DNA of 64,000 nt from Silene latifolia (lineage: Eukaryota > Streptophyta > Magnoliopsida > Caryophyllales > Caryophyllaceae): assembly GCF_048544455.1 (NCBI RefSeq), contig NC_133537.1, positions 66,656,134 through 66,720,133 of the forward strand. The letters run 5' to 3'. The translations under genes and the position numbers were made by a program. Below, piece after piece: positions 31,519-42,641 of the stretch. Every line of letters starts with the position of its first letter. Within the stretch, counting starts at the first letter, position 1. The notes under the pieces are model-generated. The model saw only the letters and a program-made list of their open reading frames with translations, was not told where the DNA came from and searched no databases.

Positions 31519-34207
31519 ATGTCTAGAAGGTCACAAGCTGATTTGTTACCTTTTGATCGTGAAATTGAAAGAACTTTGACAAACAATAGAAGATTCGCTA
31601 GGAGGAATTTGAGAGGTATTAGTGAGGTTGTGGATATTCAACCAACTATTGAGTTCATCAACCCTTTTGCAAGAGAAGGTGAGGAGAACCCAACACAAAA
31701 TACCACACAAAATCAACCCACAATGCCTAAGTTTTCATCACATTCCGTACCCACCGAGGAGAACCTACCCAATGGTACTCCCACACCACAACATTTGACC
31801 GGAAATTTTATTGCCAAATCCGCCTTTATCCAATTAGTCGAAAGGAGCCAATTTGGGGGGATGCCTAGTGAAGACCCTCATTCTCATATGGAAACCTTTT
31901 GTGACTATTGTGATGCGATTTCTCAAACCGGTGTAACTCAAGACCAAATTCGATGGGTCTTATTTCCTTTTTCTCTAATTGGCACCGCGAAACAATGGTT
32001 GAAGGACCTTGATAAGGCCACTCTCGGAGTTGATTCTTGGAAGAAGTTGGCTCTAGCTTTCTACAAAAAATTCTACCCACCGGAAAAGACTAACATGCTA
32101 AGAGCTCAAATTACGGGTTTTAAGCTAAGGGATGAAGAATCTTTGTATGAAGCTTGGGAGCGGTTCAAAGGAACTTGTCGCTCATGTCCTCACCATGGAC
32201 TTAGCGAGTGGTTCTTGGTACAACAATTTTGGAACGGTCTATATGAAGATTCAAGGAACATTCTCAACATGGGATCAAATGGAATGTTCACCGAAGTTGA
32301 TGACAATCAAACATGGAACAAGATTGAGGAAATGGCGGTCCATAACTCACAATATAGTATACCTCGCAAGGCTACTAGAGGAGGAAGGCATGAAGTGGAC
32401 TCCGTTACTCAATTGGGTGATCAGCTTAGTGCTGACATTGACACAATCAATTTGATGTTTGAAAAAGCTATGGCTAGACTTGAAGAAGCCTCAAAATCAC
32501 CAAAGCATCATGTTAATGCCATGACGGCATCCTCATCAATCCCAAGTGGGATATGTGAGAATTGTGGAACTTTGGGACATGACCAAAGTGAATGTAGGGG
32601 AACAAATGAACAAGTGAATGCTTTCCAAGCATACAAGAGTGGTACCCCTTATTCCAACTATTACAATGAAAACACCAAATTCCATCCAAATCTCTCATAC
32701 AAAAGCCAAAATGTTCAAAACCCTCAAACAACATACACCCCACCTCCCATGAGAAACCAAAATCAAAGACCCTTTTACAACCTAAACCAAGGTTACCAAA
32801 ATCAAAATCCATACAATCAACCAAATGACCAAGGTTTTGATGTTCAAAAAGCGGTCCTCCAAATGCAAAAGAATCAACAAGAATTTTTCACTCAAATGCA
32901 AAAAGATAGTCAAGCAAAGGAAACCACCATCAACAACATTCTAGCTCACACCAAAATGTGAAACCCAATTGACTCCACTAGCATCTTCAAGCTCACAAAG
33001 ACAAAAGGGGCAATTACCACCTCAAAGTAATCCCCCAAGACATGAAACGGTTAGTGCCATTCACTTGAGAAGTTGTACAAGGTATGAAGCACCGAAGAAG
33101 CAAGTTGAGGATGAAGTAGTGGAAGCTAGTGATAAGGAAGAAATTGTGCAAAACTCCAAAGATGGAGAATCATCAAAAGAAGAAATTTCAAAGAAAAATG
33201 AAGACAAGGCCAAGGAGAAGGAACCCATTGTGATTAGACTTCCTTTTCCAAGTCGTCAAGCCAAGCCCAAATTTGATGACCAACTTGGAAAGTTTATGGA
33301 AATTGTGAAGAATTTGGAAGTCTCAATTCCTTTCACGGAATTAATCAATCACGTACCGGCCTATGCGAAATACATGAAAGACATCCTCACAAAGAAGAAG
33401 TCGATCCGGAAGCTTGAGACTATCGCCTTCACTAAGGTGAGTAGTGCAATACTTCAAGGGAGTTCACCTCCAAAACTAAAGGATCCGGGAAGCTTCTCAA
33501 TACCGTGTACCATTGGCGACACCACGATCAACAAAGCCTTATGTGATCTAGGGGCTAGTGTGAGTGTTATGCCGTACTCGGTGAGTAAAAGGTTGGGGAT
33601 GGGAGAGCTAAAATGCACCAATATCACACTCCAAATAGCCGATAGATCGACGAAGACACCATTAGGGATATGGGAAGATGTCCCCGTACGAATTGGGAAG
33701 TTTTTCATCCCGGTGGACTTTGTCATTGTTGATATGGAGGAAGATTCCAACATTCCAATCATTCTAGGAAGACCCTTCTTACACACCGCGGGTGCGGTGA
33801 TTGATGTGAAACATGGTGAGCTCACTCTAGAAGTGGGAGATGAGAGTATAACTTTTAATCTTGACAAGACTATGAGAGCTCCCCGTTTACATGAACCGTG
33901 TTTTATAATCGATCATTATAGTCGGAAGGATGAAAGGAAGGAGTCGGAACTCCAATGGAAGAAGAAAATTGAAGATGCTCCATTCAAAGAGCAAGTGAAT
34001 TGTGACAAAGAGAGCTTGCAAAGCTCATCAAAATCAAGCAAAGAAGAAGAGGATGGCCTTATTGGCCAAGAAAAGGAAATGGGAGAGTTGTCTCCACCAA
34101 ATCAAGAGATTTTCAATGATCAACTTAATGAAGTTTGTGGTCTTTGGGAAGACGAACTTGAAGGGATTTTTAATCCCTACATTGGTAATGCCATCGATCA
34201 AGACTGA
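31519..34207 (+). pseudogene. Athila gag-protease, frameshifted
   Basis: Gag starts at ATG 31519 (MSRRSQADLLPFDREIERTL) and runs to 32961. It contains the capsid region (HMETFCDYCDAI, FSLIGTAKQWLKDL, ESLYEAWERFKGTCRSCPHHGL, FWNGLYEDSR), a CCHC zinc knuckle (CENCGTLGHDQSEC, ~345-358) and a Gln/Asn/Pro-rich tail. Immediately after KM at 32958 the frame is lost by a -2 or +1 change, and coding continues in another frame (32969-34207). The second frame holds a Lys/Glu-rich linker and an aspartic protease with CDLGASVSVMPYSV (active-site DLGA) and ILGRPFLHTAGAVIDV. Protease ends near 33880, followed by ~100 charged residues and a stop. No RT follows. Confidence 0.9.
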
Positions 34208-34639
34208 CAACAAGGGCCAAGGTCTATTGAAGACCTCTATCATGATAATGAACAAGCGTTTGATTACTTTTTCAAAGTGTTGAGCAACATCAACAACACC
34301 TTGAACATGCCCCCTTGACATCTCATCAAGAATGAGAGTTTGGTGGAGTCCTCCCTAAACCACCATTTGTAAATATTTCTAACTCACTAACTTGCATTTC
34401 AATTCTTATATTGCATTTTTTGTCATTTTTGGATTTTTATACTTTGATCAAGATAATTATCATGTTTGAGAGAAGTGAGGGAGGGACTAATAATTTCAAT
34501 TAATGTGTAGTGCTTTAGCTTAGTGTGGGGATGGCAATTGCCTAGGCTATCCATGCCTTAGTAGTGCCCCCACATTGAAGAACACGAGATATGAAGAAGA
34601 ACGGAAAAATGACAAGGGATATGCAAAGTACACGGATGG
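34208..34639. other. Athila inter-ORF spacer
   Basis: Non-coding. Contains TTAGTGTGGGGATGG at 34520-34534, repeated at 37362-37376 on the other side of the second gene. Confidence 0.5.
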
Positions 34640-35040
34640 AACTGAATTCGGGTACAAAGGGGTCGAATCCGAGCGGATTCAGGAGAATCTGCCCGTCTTC
34701 AGGCAATCCGGGCATATTGGGTAGAAGACGCCCGTCCAACATGAGCTGAATTTTTGAAATTTCTGACTGTCAACGAATCCGGGCGTCCTGCATTCAAATC
34801 CGCCCGTCTTTAAAAATCCGCCCGTCCTGAAAAGAAGACGCCCGACTTCTTGGCTGAGGATAACAAGAAAAATCCCTGTAAAGGAATCCGCCCGTCTTCT
34901 ATAGAAGACGCCCGTCCCATGTTTGCAAATCCGAGCGTCTTCACTGAAAGACGGCCGTCTTTAGGCGAGTTTTTCCCAACCCAGAAAAGGCCAAATCCGG
35001 GCGTCCCGAGCAGAAACCGCCCGTCCTGCCCCTGCATTTC
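34640..35040. repeat. Cluster of CCGCCCGTC / GAAGACGCCCG motifs
   Basis: About ten short GC-rich sites in AT-rich DNA, such as AATCCGCCCGTCTT near 34797, 34811 and 34885, and GAAGACGCCCG near 34723, 34835 and 34904. A perfect 18-bp palindrome CGTCTTCTATAGAAGACG lies at 34893-34910. The same vocabulary fills 30000-30180 and 39355-39535 in the LTRs. Confidence 0.8.
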
Positions 35041-35358
35041 AAATTTTTCGGGATTTATAAACCCCCTCCCACATTCATTTCTTCATTCCTTCATTCATAA
35101 CACGACTCATAACTCCAAAACCCTCATCCTCTCCATCACAAAAACAAGATTCCTCAACAACATTCACCAAAATCAAATCAAAACATCCTTTTAACAACAA
35201 ATCAATCACTCCTCTTTCAACAAAAATCAAAACCAAGCACAAAATCTTCAACCTTTGAGTCGATTTTTGAATTCATAAAGGCAAAGCCTTTCATCTTTAA
35301 ATCGATTTGGGTGCACTAGAAATTGAAGATTTTCACCATTTTCATGGTTTATTCATCA

Positions 35359-36942
35359 ATGGCAAGGACTAAGGGAGCAACAAAAGCAACAAAGGCAAAG
35401 GCACCAAAGGCAAAGGCACTCTCATCAAGACAAAAGAGTCTTCAAGCAAAGAAAGCATTGGCTATGGTGGTATCTAACCCAAACTTGGAAGTGCAACAAC
35501 AACAACCTCCCATGGAAGCAACAACATCCTCTACTCCGGAAATTGCTCAACTTTAGAATTATCCGGAGGTAATTTTCATTTCCAAATCCCATAGGGACAC
35601 TTTTGCCAAGTTTGCTAGGAAATCATTTCTATCCACCAAGTTTATTTGTGAAGATACCTTAGATAAGTTGGGTGTCCTTGAGCAAACTAGAGCCTTCTTC
35701 AAAGCCATGGGGTTGGAGAAATTGTTTGAATCAAAAGAATTGACATACCCCTCCCTTACCTTAGAATTTTTGAGTTCTTTGAAAGTTAGCAAGGTTGAGA
35801 CCATGGAGACCATCGAGTTTCATCTAGCTAATGTTAGTAGGCGCATCTCCTTTGAGGAAATGGGTAAAGCTTTGGGTCTTAGTGATTCACCGAGTTATTT
35901 TAATAATGTTGGCAAGTATGACCCCGACCCTCTTTGGGAGGCGATTTCCGGAAGGAAATTTGAGGACTTTCATGCTATTCGCGCTCTATTAGTCCACCAT
36001 CCGGGCATTAGAGTGTGGCACAAGGTCATAGGGAACACCATCATTGCAAGAAAAGACACCAACCATTTCACCAAACTCGATTTTGTTCTTCTTGAGTCGG
36101 CTTTGAACGTTGGAAGGGAATTCACCAAGCCTTTCAACTCTCTAAGGCTTTTGGTGGATAGATGGCTAAATATTGATTGTGGGAAGAAAGGCACCACCGT
36201 TATTATGAATGGAGGCCTAGTCACTATCCTAGCTAAATACTTTGATCCACACTTCAACAAAGATAACAAGTATGAGGCGAAAGAGGGTGGTCATCTCATT
36301 GATATTAATACTATGATATACAAGTACAAGTGGGTTACCCATAACCCTCTTGACACCAAGTATGGATGGCTCACTAGTGAGGCTAGATCTTTCACTTTGC
36401 CTTCAAAGATTTGTCGATTGAGTGTCCACCGGACCAACTATCTACTTCCCCTTTCAAAAGAGGCCGAGTACATTATCCGACAACAAAAGGGTGAAATTGA
36501 AATGCCCTCCTCTTCCATTGTCACACCAACCTATCCTTTCGAGTACCAAGAGTTCAAGCCCGAAGGTGTTGAAGCAAGAAATGATTATTTGACTCTTCTC
36601 ATGCAAGAGATGCACAAGCAAGCTTTCGAGGATCGGAAAAATGCTTACTTAGCCCAATATCCACCCCTCCTTCATTTAGCTAGGCAAGGACTACTTGACC
36701 CATCATGTCATTTGCCTAGTTGGGCGGATAGGAAAGTCTTCTTTCCGAGTGCATCTAGGGTTGTTCCGGGTGATAATGAAGTTGTCGGTAATGAAGAGGT
36801 TGATGATAACATTGATGAAGAAGCTAGTGAAGAAGGAGAAGAGAATGATGAGCAAGGTGAAGAAGAAAGTGAAGAAGAAAGTGGTGATGAGACCACTTCT
36901 AGTGAGGAAGGTGATGATAATGATGATATGATGGAAGATTAA
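35359..36942 (+). pseudogene. Athila second gene (ATHILA ORF-1 / env-like position), one nonsense codon
   Basis: Frame from ATG 35359 (MARTKGATKATKAK, Lys/Ala-rich start) to 36942, broken by one TAG at 35554-35556. About 527 codons in total; 424 lie after the in-frame ATG at 35668. The conserved core is FFKAMGLEKLF, TYPSLTLEFLSSL, LGLSDSPSYF, RIWH-like VRVWHKVIGNTI-type segment (IRVWHKVIGNTI), and KLDFVLLESAL. It ends in a long Glu/Asp-rich tail (EEASEEGEENDEQGEEES...DDNDDMMED). I see no signal peptide or transmembrane helix, so a true envelope role is not supported. The position, downstream of where pol should be, matches the env-like ORF of Athila. A homolog is the D gene that this element interrupts. 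Confidence 0.8.
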
Positions 36943-38994
36943 CAAGCTTTAGAGGCTCCTACCCTCTTGAGGTTTGTCTATTTCTCTCTTTTTCTATTTA
37001 TTAATCTTGATCATTGTTGGAGTAGTCCTAGCACCATTGAGGACTAACACCTTGGCCCCATTGAGGTGTTCTCATTTTATTGTTCCCACCTTTCAAAATC
37101 CAAAATGACAAAATTAGTTTCATGCATTGCATAGTGTGTGCATGAACTACACCCAACCTTAGGACATTAGCAATAATGTCTAGATCGGTTTGGGGAAGTT
37201 AATGCATACACAACGGGAGGTAATCTAAATTATCCTCTCCGTCATAAACAAAAACCATGCATCATGTAGTGTAGATTAGTGTAGCTTGCATTTAGTGTAG
37301 AAATCATGCATCATGTTTGCATAATTTCCCATCATTTTGGCCATTGAGGACAATGCCCATATTAGTGTGGGGATGGGGAATTCTAACTTAACTTTTATTC
37401 AAAAATCCAAAAAAATTGAAAAATTTCGAAAAACCATAAAAATTTGAAAATTGAAAAACCCAAAAACATGTTTATTTCCTTTCTTAGTGTAGTCTTGTAT
37501 GTAAATATTGTATATATTGTTTGTTCTATCCTTGTTCACATTGATTGACGACGCCACATCCGAGACATGAGGATCATGAAGACCGCATGGTATGATCTTT
37601 CCAATCTCCTTTTTCCTCTTTATCTTAATGACTATGTGGCTTTATTTTGATTGATGCGGTATAACAATGTGAACTTAGGACTTGCATTTAGTTTATATGT
37701 CATATTAGTTGATAGAATCACTTACATTAGGATGTATATAATAGTTTCATCATGGCATATAGTTGCATTTAGATGAAATATTTTGAAAAGTGCCTAATTG
37801 AGAACTTTGACAAGAGCAACTAAGCCATTACAAATACTTTTTCAACTTAAGACTTTGCCTACTAGAATGGTTGTAAAACATCCTAGGTTGTGTCATACTA
37901 GTGTCTTTTGACCCATGACCCAAAGCCTAGTCAAGGGTTTGCATGTGAGTCACCTATTCCAACCCCGTGATGCGATGTGGACTTGGTTAACTTGTCTAGG
38001 TGACCTTGATTGACCTTGTGGTAAAGCAACCCAAAAATACTTTTCTATCAATAAGTTTGAAGTGCTCATTTCGAAGATTTTGTTATGTGGAAGTAATTTA
38101 TTGCTGAGGAAACCTCAAATGTTATGAAATGTTGAAATGTTGAGAAATTTTAGTTGTTTTGATGGAGGCGTACCACTTCGATGTGCTTTGGAGAAGGATA
38201 AATTGAATTGGGCCCCACACGGTTGTGAATTCAACCGCCCAGAGACAGAGTGACTATCACCTCGAAAAGCTATTGTCTAGAGGTTAACCGGTTGCCTAAT
38301 AAGCGATTGGCGAAAGCAAAGGACACTAGCTCGGAAGGGACAAACCCCATCTTAAATTTTTGAAATGTGAAAGTTAAATGAGGTCAAATTTTGAATACTA
38401 GTCATATCCACCCTTTGTTTATAACGATTTGAGCATTTCATTCCCAAAAAGCCTTTTTGTCAAGCCACTTTGTCGAGCTTGGGACGATCCATGACCTTTA
38501 CTTGTGTAGAGAATTCGAGACTTGTCATGTCATATGCTACTAGCATCATAGGGATCATCATTCCACCACCATCTGATCGCTCTTGACGAAAGCATTTGGG
38601 AATTGAGGACGAAAGTAGTCTAGTTTAACACCATTTGGAGGTAATTTAGTGCCATCCTCTTAGCCTTAGTAATTTGTTGAACTAGTATTTGTGAAGGATT
38701 ATATGCTCTTAAATTTGTTCTCTCTTAGTTGCCTCCGCCACTTGATGAGGAAGTGGCTATTCCTTTTGTAGATGCATCCATTATTTGATTTTGTGTGCTT
38801 AATGTTTGGATGTGTCGCCATTTTGGCAAGACCCACCTTGCCTTGCAAGAAGGCATCCTACCTCATGGTTGTCTTGTTGTGAGTTGAAGGGGCGGAGTGA
38901 GACCCGCTAATTGTCTCATATCGGCTATGTTATTAGGTTAGTTTAAATAATGGTCCTAGTCTTTGTCACCTCTTTACTCGGGACGAGCAAAGGT
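36943..38994. other. Athila 3' untranslated region
   Basis: About 2 kb with no ORF of note. An AATTGAAAAATTTCGAAAAA-like A-rich stretch is at 37400-37460, and TTAGTGTGGGGATGG at 37362-37376 resembles a second polypurine tract. Confidence 0.5.
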
Positions 38995-39010
38995 TCGGTT
39001 TGGGGATATT
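38995..39010 (+). promoter_or_regulatory. Athila polypurine tract
   Basis: GGTTTGGGGATATT directly precedes the 3' LTR. Confidence 0.6.
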
Positions 39011-40728
39011 TGATGTGACCATAATTAGCGCATATTTAGCCCCCGAATTAGCCTTGTTCCCATGCTTTTTAGTGCATATTTGGGTCATTTATTGTCTTTA
39101 GTTCTTTGTTTTGCATATTCTTTGAGATTTTGATCCCTTGGTAGGAAAGGAGTGCAAATCTTGCATTTTCATGGCAAAACGAGACTAAATTGATTGAATT
39201 CAATGACCAAGCATCAAGGAGAGACAAGATTAGAAGGCCTTTGTACATATTATAATAGTTGAGCAATGTTGAGGAAGGATCCTTGCATCCCAAAGGATTT
39301 TATGAAGGAAAGGAAGAAAAGAAGAAAGAAATGAAGCTGTCCAGCAACCCGTGCGGATTGACTGGAAGACGCCCGTCCTCCACAGCACAATCCGTGCGTC
39401 TTCCTTCAAAGACGCCCGGGCAGCAAGCCCAGAAGACGCCCGGATTCCCTTGAAGACGCCCGGGCAGAGGCTCCTGAATCCGCCCGTCCCTTGCCTAAGA
39501 CGCACGGATTCCAGCCCAGCACGAATCCGTTTCTTCAAGCTTCAAAGAAAGAAGCCCTTCCTTCAAAAAATACCGGCGTCTCCCTGCTCAATCTAAAAAG
39601 TGTAATTACTAGTTTAGCCCTTAGTTAACCCTAATGCATCCACCTAATTTCTACTATAAATACCCCATTAGTCTAATTAGAAGAGGATGTTCTTCTTATC
39701 AATTATTAGAGTAGTTAATATCAATCAAATCTCTCTTTAGTATTGTAATCAACAATTAATCAAGTTTTAATACAAGTTTTATTTCCTTAATCTCTCTTTT
39801 GTTCATCCTTTATTTTGGGTAATTGAAGATTATTTGGGTTATTATTGGGAGATTGACAACCTCTCAATCAAGCATTAAGTACTTCTTTTATTCTTTGCTT
39901 TATTATTGGAATCATTAGTTGGTATAATTCTCTTAATCCCTTTTTAATTATTGTTAATTACTTTCATTTGTTCATCATGTTTCAGTTTGTTGGTATGATT
40001 GACAACTTTGCTAGCATGATCAACATGATAATGAGTGAGTAGTGACCTAGCTAGGGTTAATGGGTAATTAGAGGAAACCAACATGGGGAATGATTCATGC
40101 TTAAATTAATATGCTTTCATGGTTTATTTGCTTGCTTGTTTTGATCTCAACTCATGCACATGTTATGTTTGATGAAATGTGAACCTATGAATCCTTGCAT
40201 TTTTTACCCATCACCTATCTTTTCAATGAGACTTGTAAGACATAAACCAACTCGAGTCTCATTAGACCATGCATGTTGTTGAGTAGGAAAGACTAAGTCG
40301 ACTTCTAGGTGTTGTACAATTTAATCGATTCGGCTCCGGAACCCAAACTTTCCTAGGATTGTAAGATATAACCCAACTCAATCCATCACAACAATAATTG
40401 CTTGCTTATAATTTGAGAACATGTTTGTATGATCAATTCCCATGATTCCCCTATGACCCCATGATACCCTAGTGCTTTTTATCAATTGTTTACAACCCTT
40501 TTAATTCATCTTGCTTATTTATTTTCATTGCTATCTAGTTAGTGACCTTCTACATCAACCCAAATTGTGACACCCCTAAGACACCACTCGTTTCAATAGA
40601 AATCTCATCTCAATTCCCGTCCCTTGGGATCCGACCTTTACTTGCCTCTTTACTAATTGTAGAGTTGTTTGTGAAGTTATAAATTGTGTTTGATTGGATG
40701 TGTGACGACCAACTCTTTGTCCATATCA
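39011..40728 (+). repeat. Athila 3' LTR
   Basis: 1718 bp, same ends as the 5' LTR. The 12-bp length difference is a missing CCAAGGAAATCC-like repeat unit near 39290. GTCAG follows at 40729-40733. Confidence 0.95.
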
Positions 40729-40733
40729 GTCAG

Positions 40734-40857
40734 CAAAGACAACGGTAGGATACTCGTGAACCGGTGGTACAGTGGATCCCTGACTTCCCTCCCCGACCTC
40801 GGGCTCAGAAGCCCTTCCCCTGTTACTCTGACGGGTGGCAGCTGCAGGTATCGGCAT
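40734..40857 (-). pseudogene. D gene, 5' segment
   Basis: The first ~41 codons of the D gene, from ATG 40857-40855 to the Athila insertion. The frame is open and continues across the insertion in the same frame (one GTCAG counted) into 29643, ahead of the conserved block at 29601. The start is Ala/Arg/Gly/Ser-rich (MPIPAAATRQSNRGRASEP). This shows that the insertion hit an open coding frame. Confidence 0.7.
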
Positions 40858-42626
40858 CTGTTTCAGCACATAAATTTAGGCACACAAACAGACACTTACT
40901 TGAAGAAAATAAACCTTTCAAGTACACTTATGGAGGAAGAAACAACAATGGAAACCAGTTTTTCACCAAAACAACCAACAATTTTCAAAACATGCTACCC
41001 CCACAACTCATAAAAGACGGTCTTATTGCTTTCAAAATATGAAAATTGTAACATCAATTGGCAAATTGGGGTATTAATCCCTTCAAAATAGTTTCACAAA
41101 AAGGTATTCGTCATAAAGATTTGGGGCAAATTTCAGTTTGGGGCACTTTTAAGATGGAGTTTTAAGACAAAATTTTGGGTAAGACTAATCAAAATCAACA
41201 CCAAATATGATACCCACAACATACATTACTCAATTTTCCCTCTTCCATACTCAAAAGACAAACAAAAATTCAATTTGTAACCCAAACCCTAGAAATTTCG
41301 GTCCACATATACTATCATATTGGTTCGACTGTTCTACTTTTAGCATCAATAATCAACAAACTAGAGCAATTATACCAAATTACAACAATTATAAACAAGA
41401 ATTCATTATGAATCGAATTTTTTTTCCGAAATCTAACACTTTTATATGGTTCTAATTGATTAAAAACAAAGAAGAAGATAAGCATTCTTACCTTGAATGA
41501 TTAGCAAATGAATAGAACGAATTAATCAAGGAGAAAACAAATAAATTAAGCACAAATCCACCAAGGTTTTGAGAAAAAAGGGATGATGATAGAGAGTTTA
41601 GGGTTTAAAGTATGAAGAAATAAGAGAAGAGAGAGTTTGGGAAAGTATAAGAATCCCGTGTTAATCCGGGTACTGTAGCACTTACTCGATCGAGTAAGTT
41701 GGGTACTCGATCGAGTTGGAGCTACTCGATCGAGTGTTTGCTGGCAGTTCCAACGTTTTTGATCTAATAACTCCACAACTAGATCGAGTAAGGTCTACTC
41801 GCTCGTGTAGGCACTCATACTCGATCGATTAAGGTTAGGAACGAGGTCAAAAGTTACGAGTTCGGTTAACGATTCCTGCAAAACAACAACTCGCGTCGAT
41901 TCCAAAGGATATTTAGAACTCGTCACTGATTATTTCATTCAATTACGTCACATGAATACTAACTCAAATGTAACACAACTATTTCATCCGAACATTACAC
42001 ATATCATTCCATCCTATATCGAACATTATGCAAAACAATTCAACTATGACATCAATTTATACATATATACAACCAACACCTCATTCTACACTTACTTACG
42101 CATATGCAAATTCAGTCATTCGACATGTGATTACACTACACCAAACATCCATTTGGCAACATAATTACCACTTACTACACAAGTTTGCTCAAGGTTTCAA
42201 ACATGTCACAACAATTCATCAACCAAATATCTAACATAACTATGCCATGTCATAAGAGTACGCAACAACATTCATCCATTGCATTTCCCAACATTACTTG
42301 ACAACTTTTATTAACTAGAACGCATACAAAAACTCACAACTCATTATCATCATCACACTATCCAATACTCGTATGCAACTCCTAGCACATTCACCATCTT
42401 TATCACATCCACACACACTTCCAACAATTCACAGTCCTTCACAGTTCATCATTACTATTTGTACGCACTAGACATTACCATATATTGGGGCCATGATTTT
42501 TAAATGACGGCGCCTTCTCACCCAAAATCAAGCATTAGTCGGGGCTCCCAACATACATACACCAGGTTCATTTTATTAGACTTACTACGTTCATTTGGCT
42601 CATTAGTTACAGGTTCCAAAATCGTC
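40858..42626. other. D leader (non-coding)
   Basis: About 1.8 kb between the primer-binding site and the gene start. I see no gag. It contains a CGATCG array at 41687-41827. Confidence 0.5.
41687..41827. repeat. Phased CGATCG palindrome array, leader copy
   Basis: Cores at 41687, 41708 and 41727 (steps 21 and 19). Variants stand near 41781 (AGATCG), 41799 (CGCTCG) and 41822 (CGATCG). Confidence 0.85.
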
Positions 42627-42638
42627 GCTCTGATACCA
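42627..42638 (-). promoter_or_regulatory. Primer-binding site of D (Met tRNA type)
   Basis: TGGTATCAGAGC on the minus strand, three bases from the LTR end at 42642. Confidence 0.85.
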
Positions 42639-42641
42639 CTT

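Larger units (their letters stand above)
29649..40728 (+). mobile_element. Athila-lineage LTR retrotransposon lacking pol
   Basis: Both LTRs, a tRNA-Asp-type primer-binding site, gag-protease, a downstream ATHILA ORF-1 gene, a polypurine tract and a perfect 5-bp target duplication are present. No RT, RNase H or integrase sequence lies between protease (ends ~34207) and the second gene (35359), so pol has been lost. By eye the LTRs differ at roughly 30 sites in 1.72 kb plus a 12-bp indel, suggesting a fairly recent insertion. Confidence 0.9.

Noticed and set aside
35359..36942. A true envelope gene in the Athila element
   Set aside because: No signal peptide, membrane anchor or cleavage site can be seen. 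The protein fits the ATHILA ORF-1 family, for which a fusogenic role is not shown.
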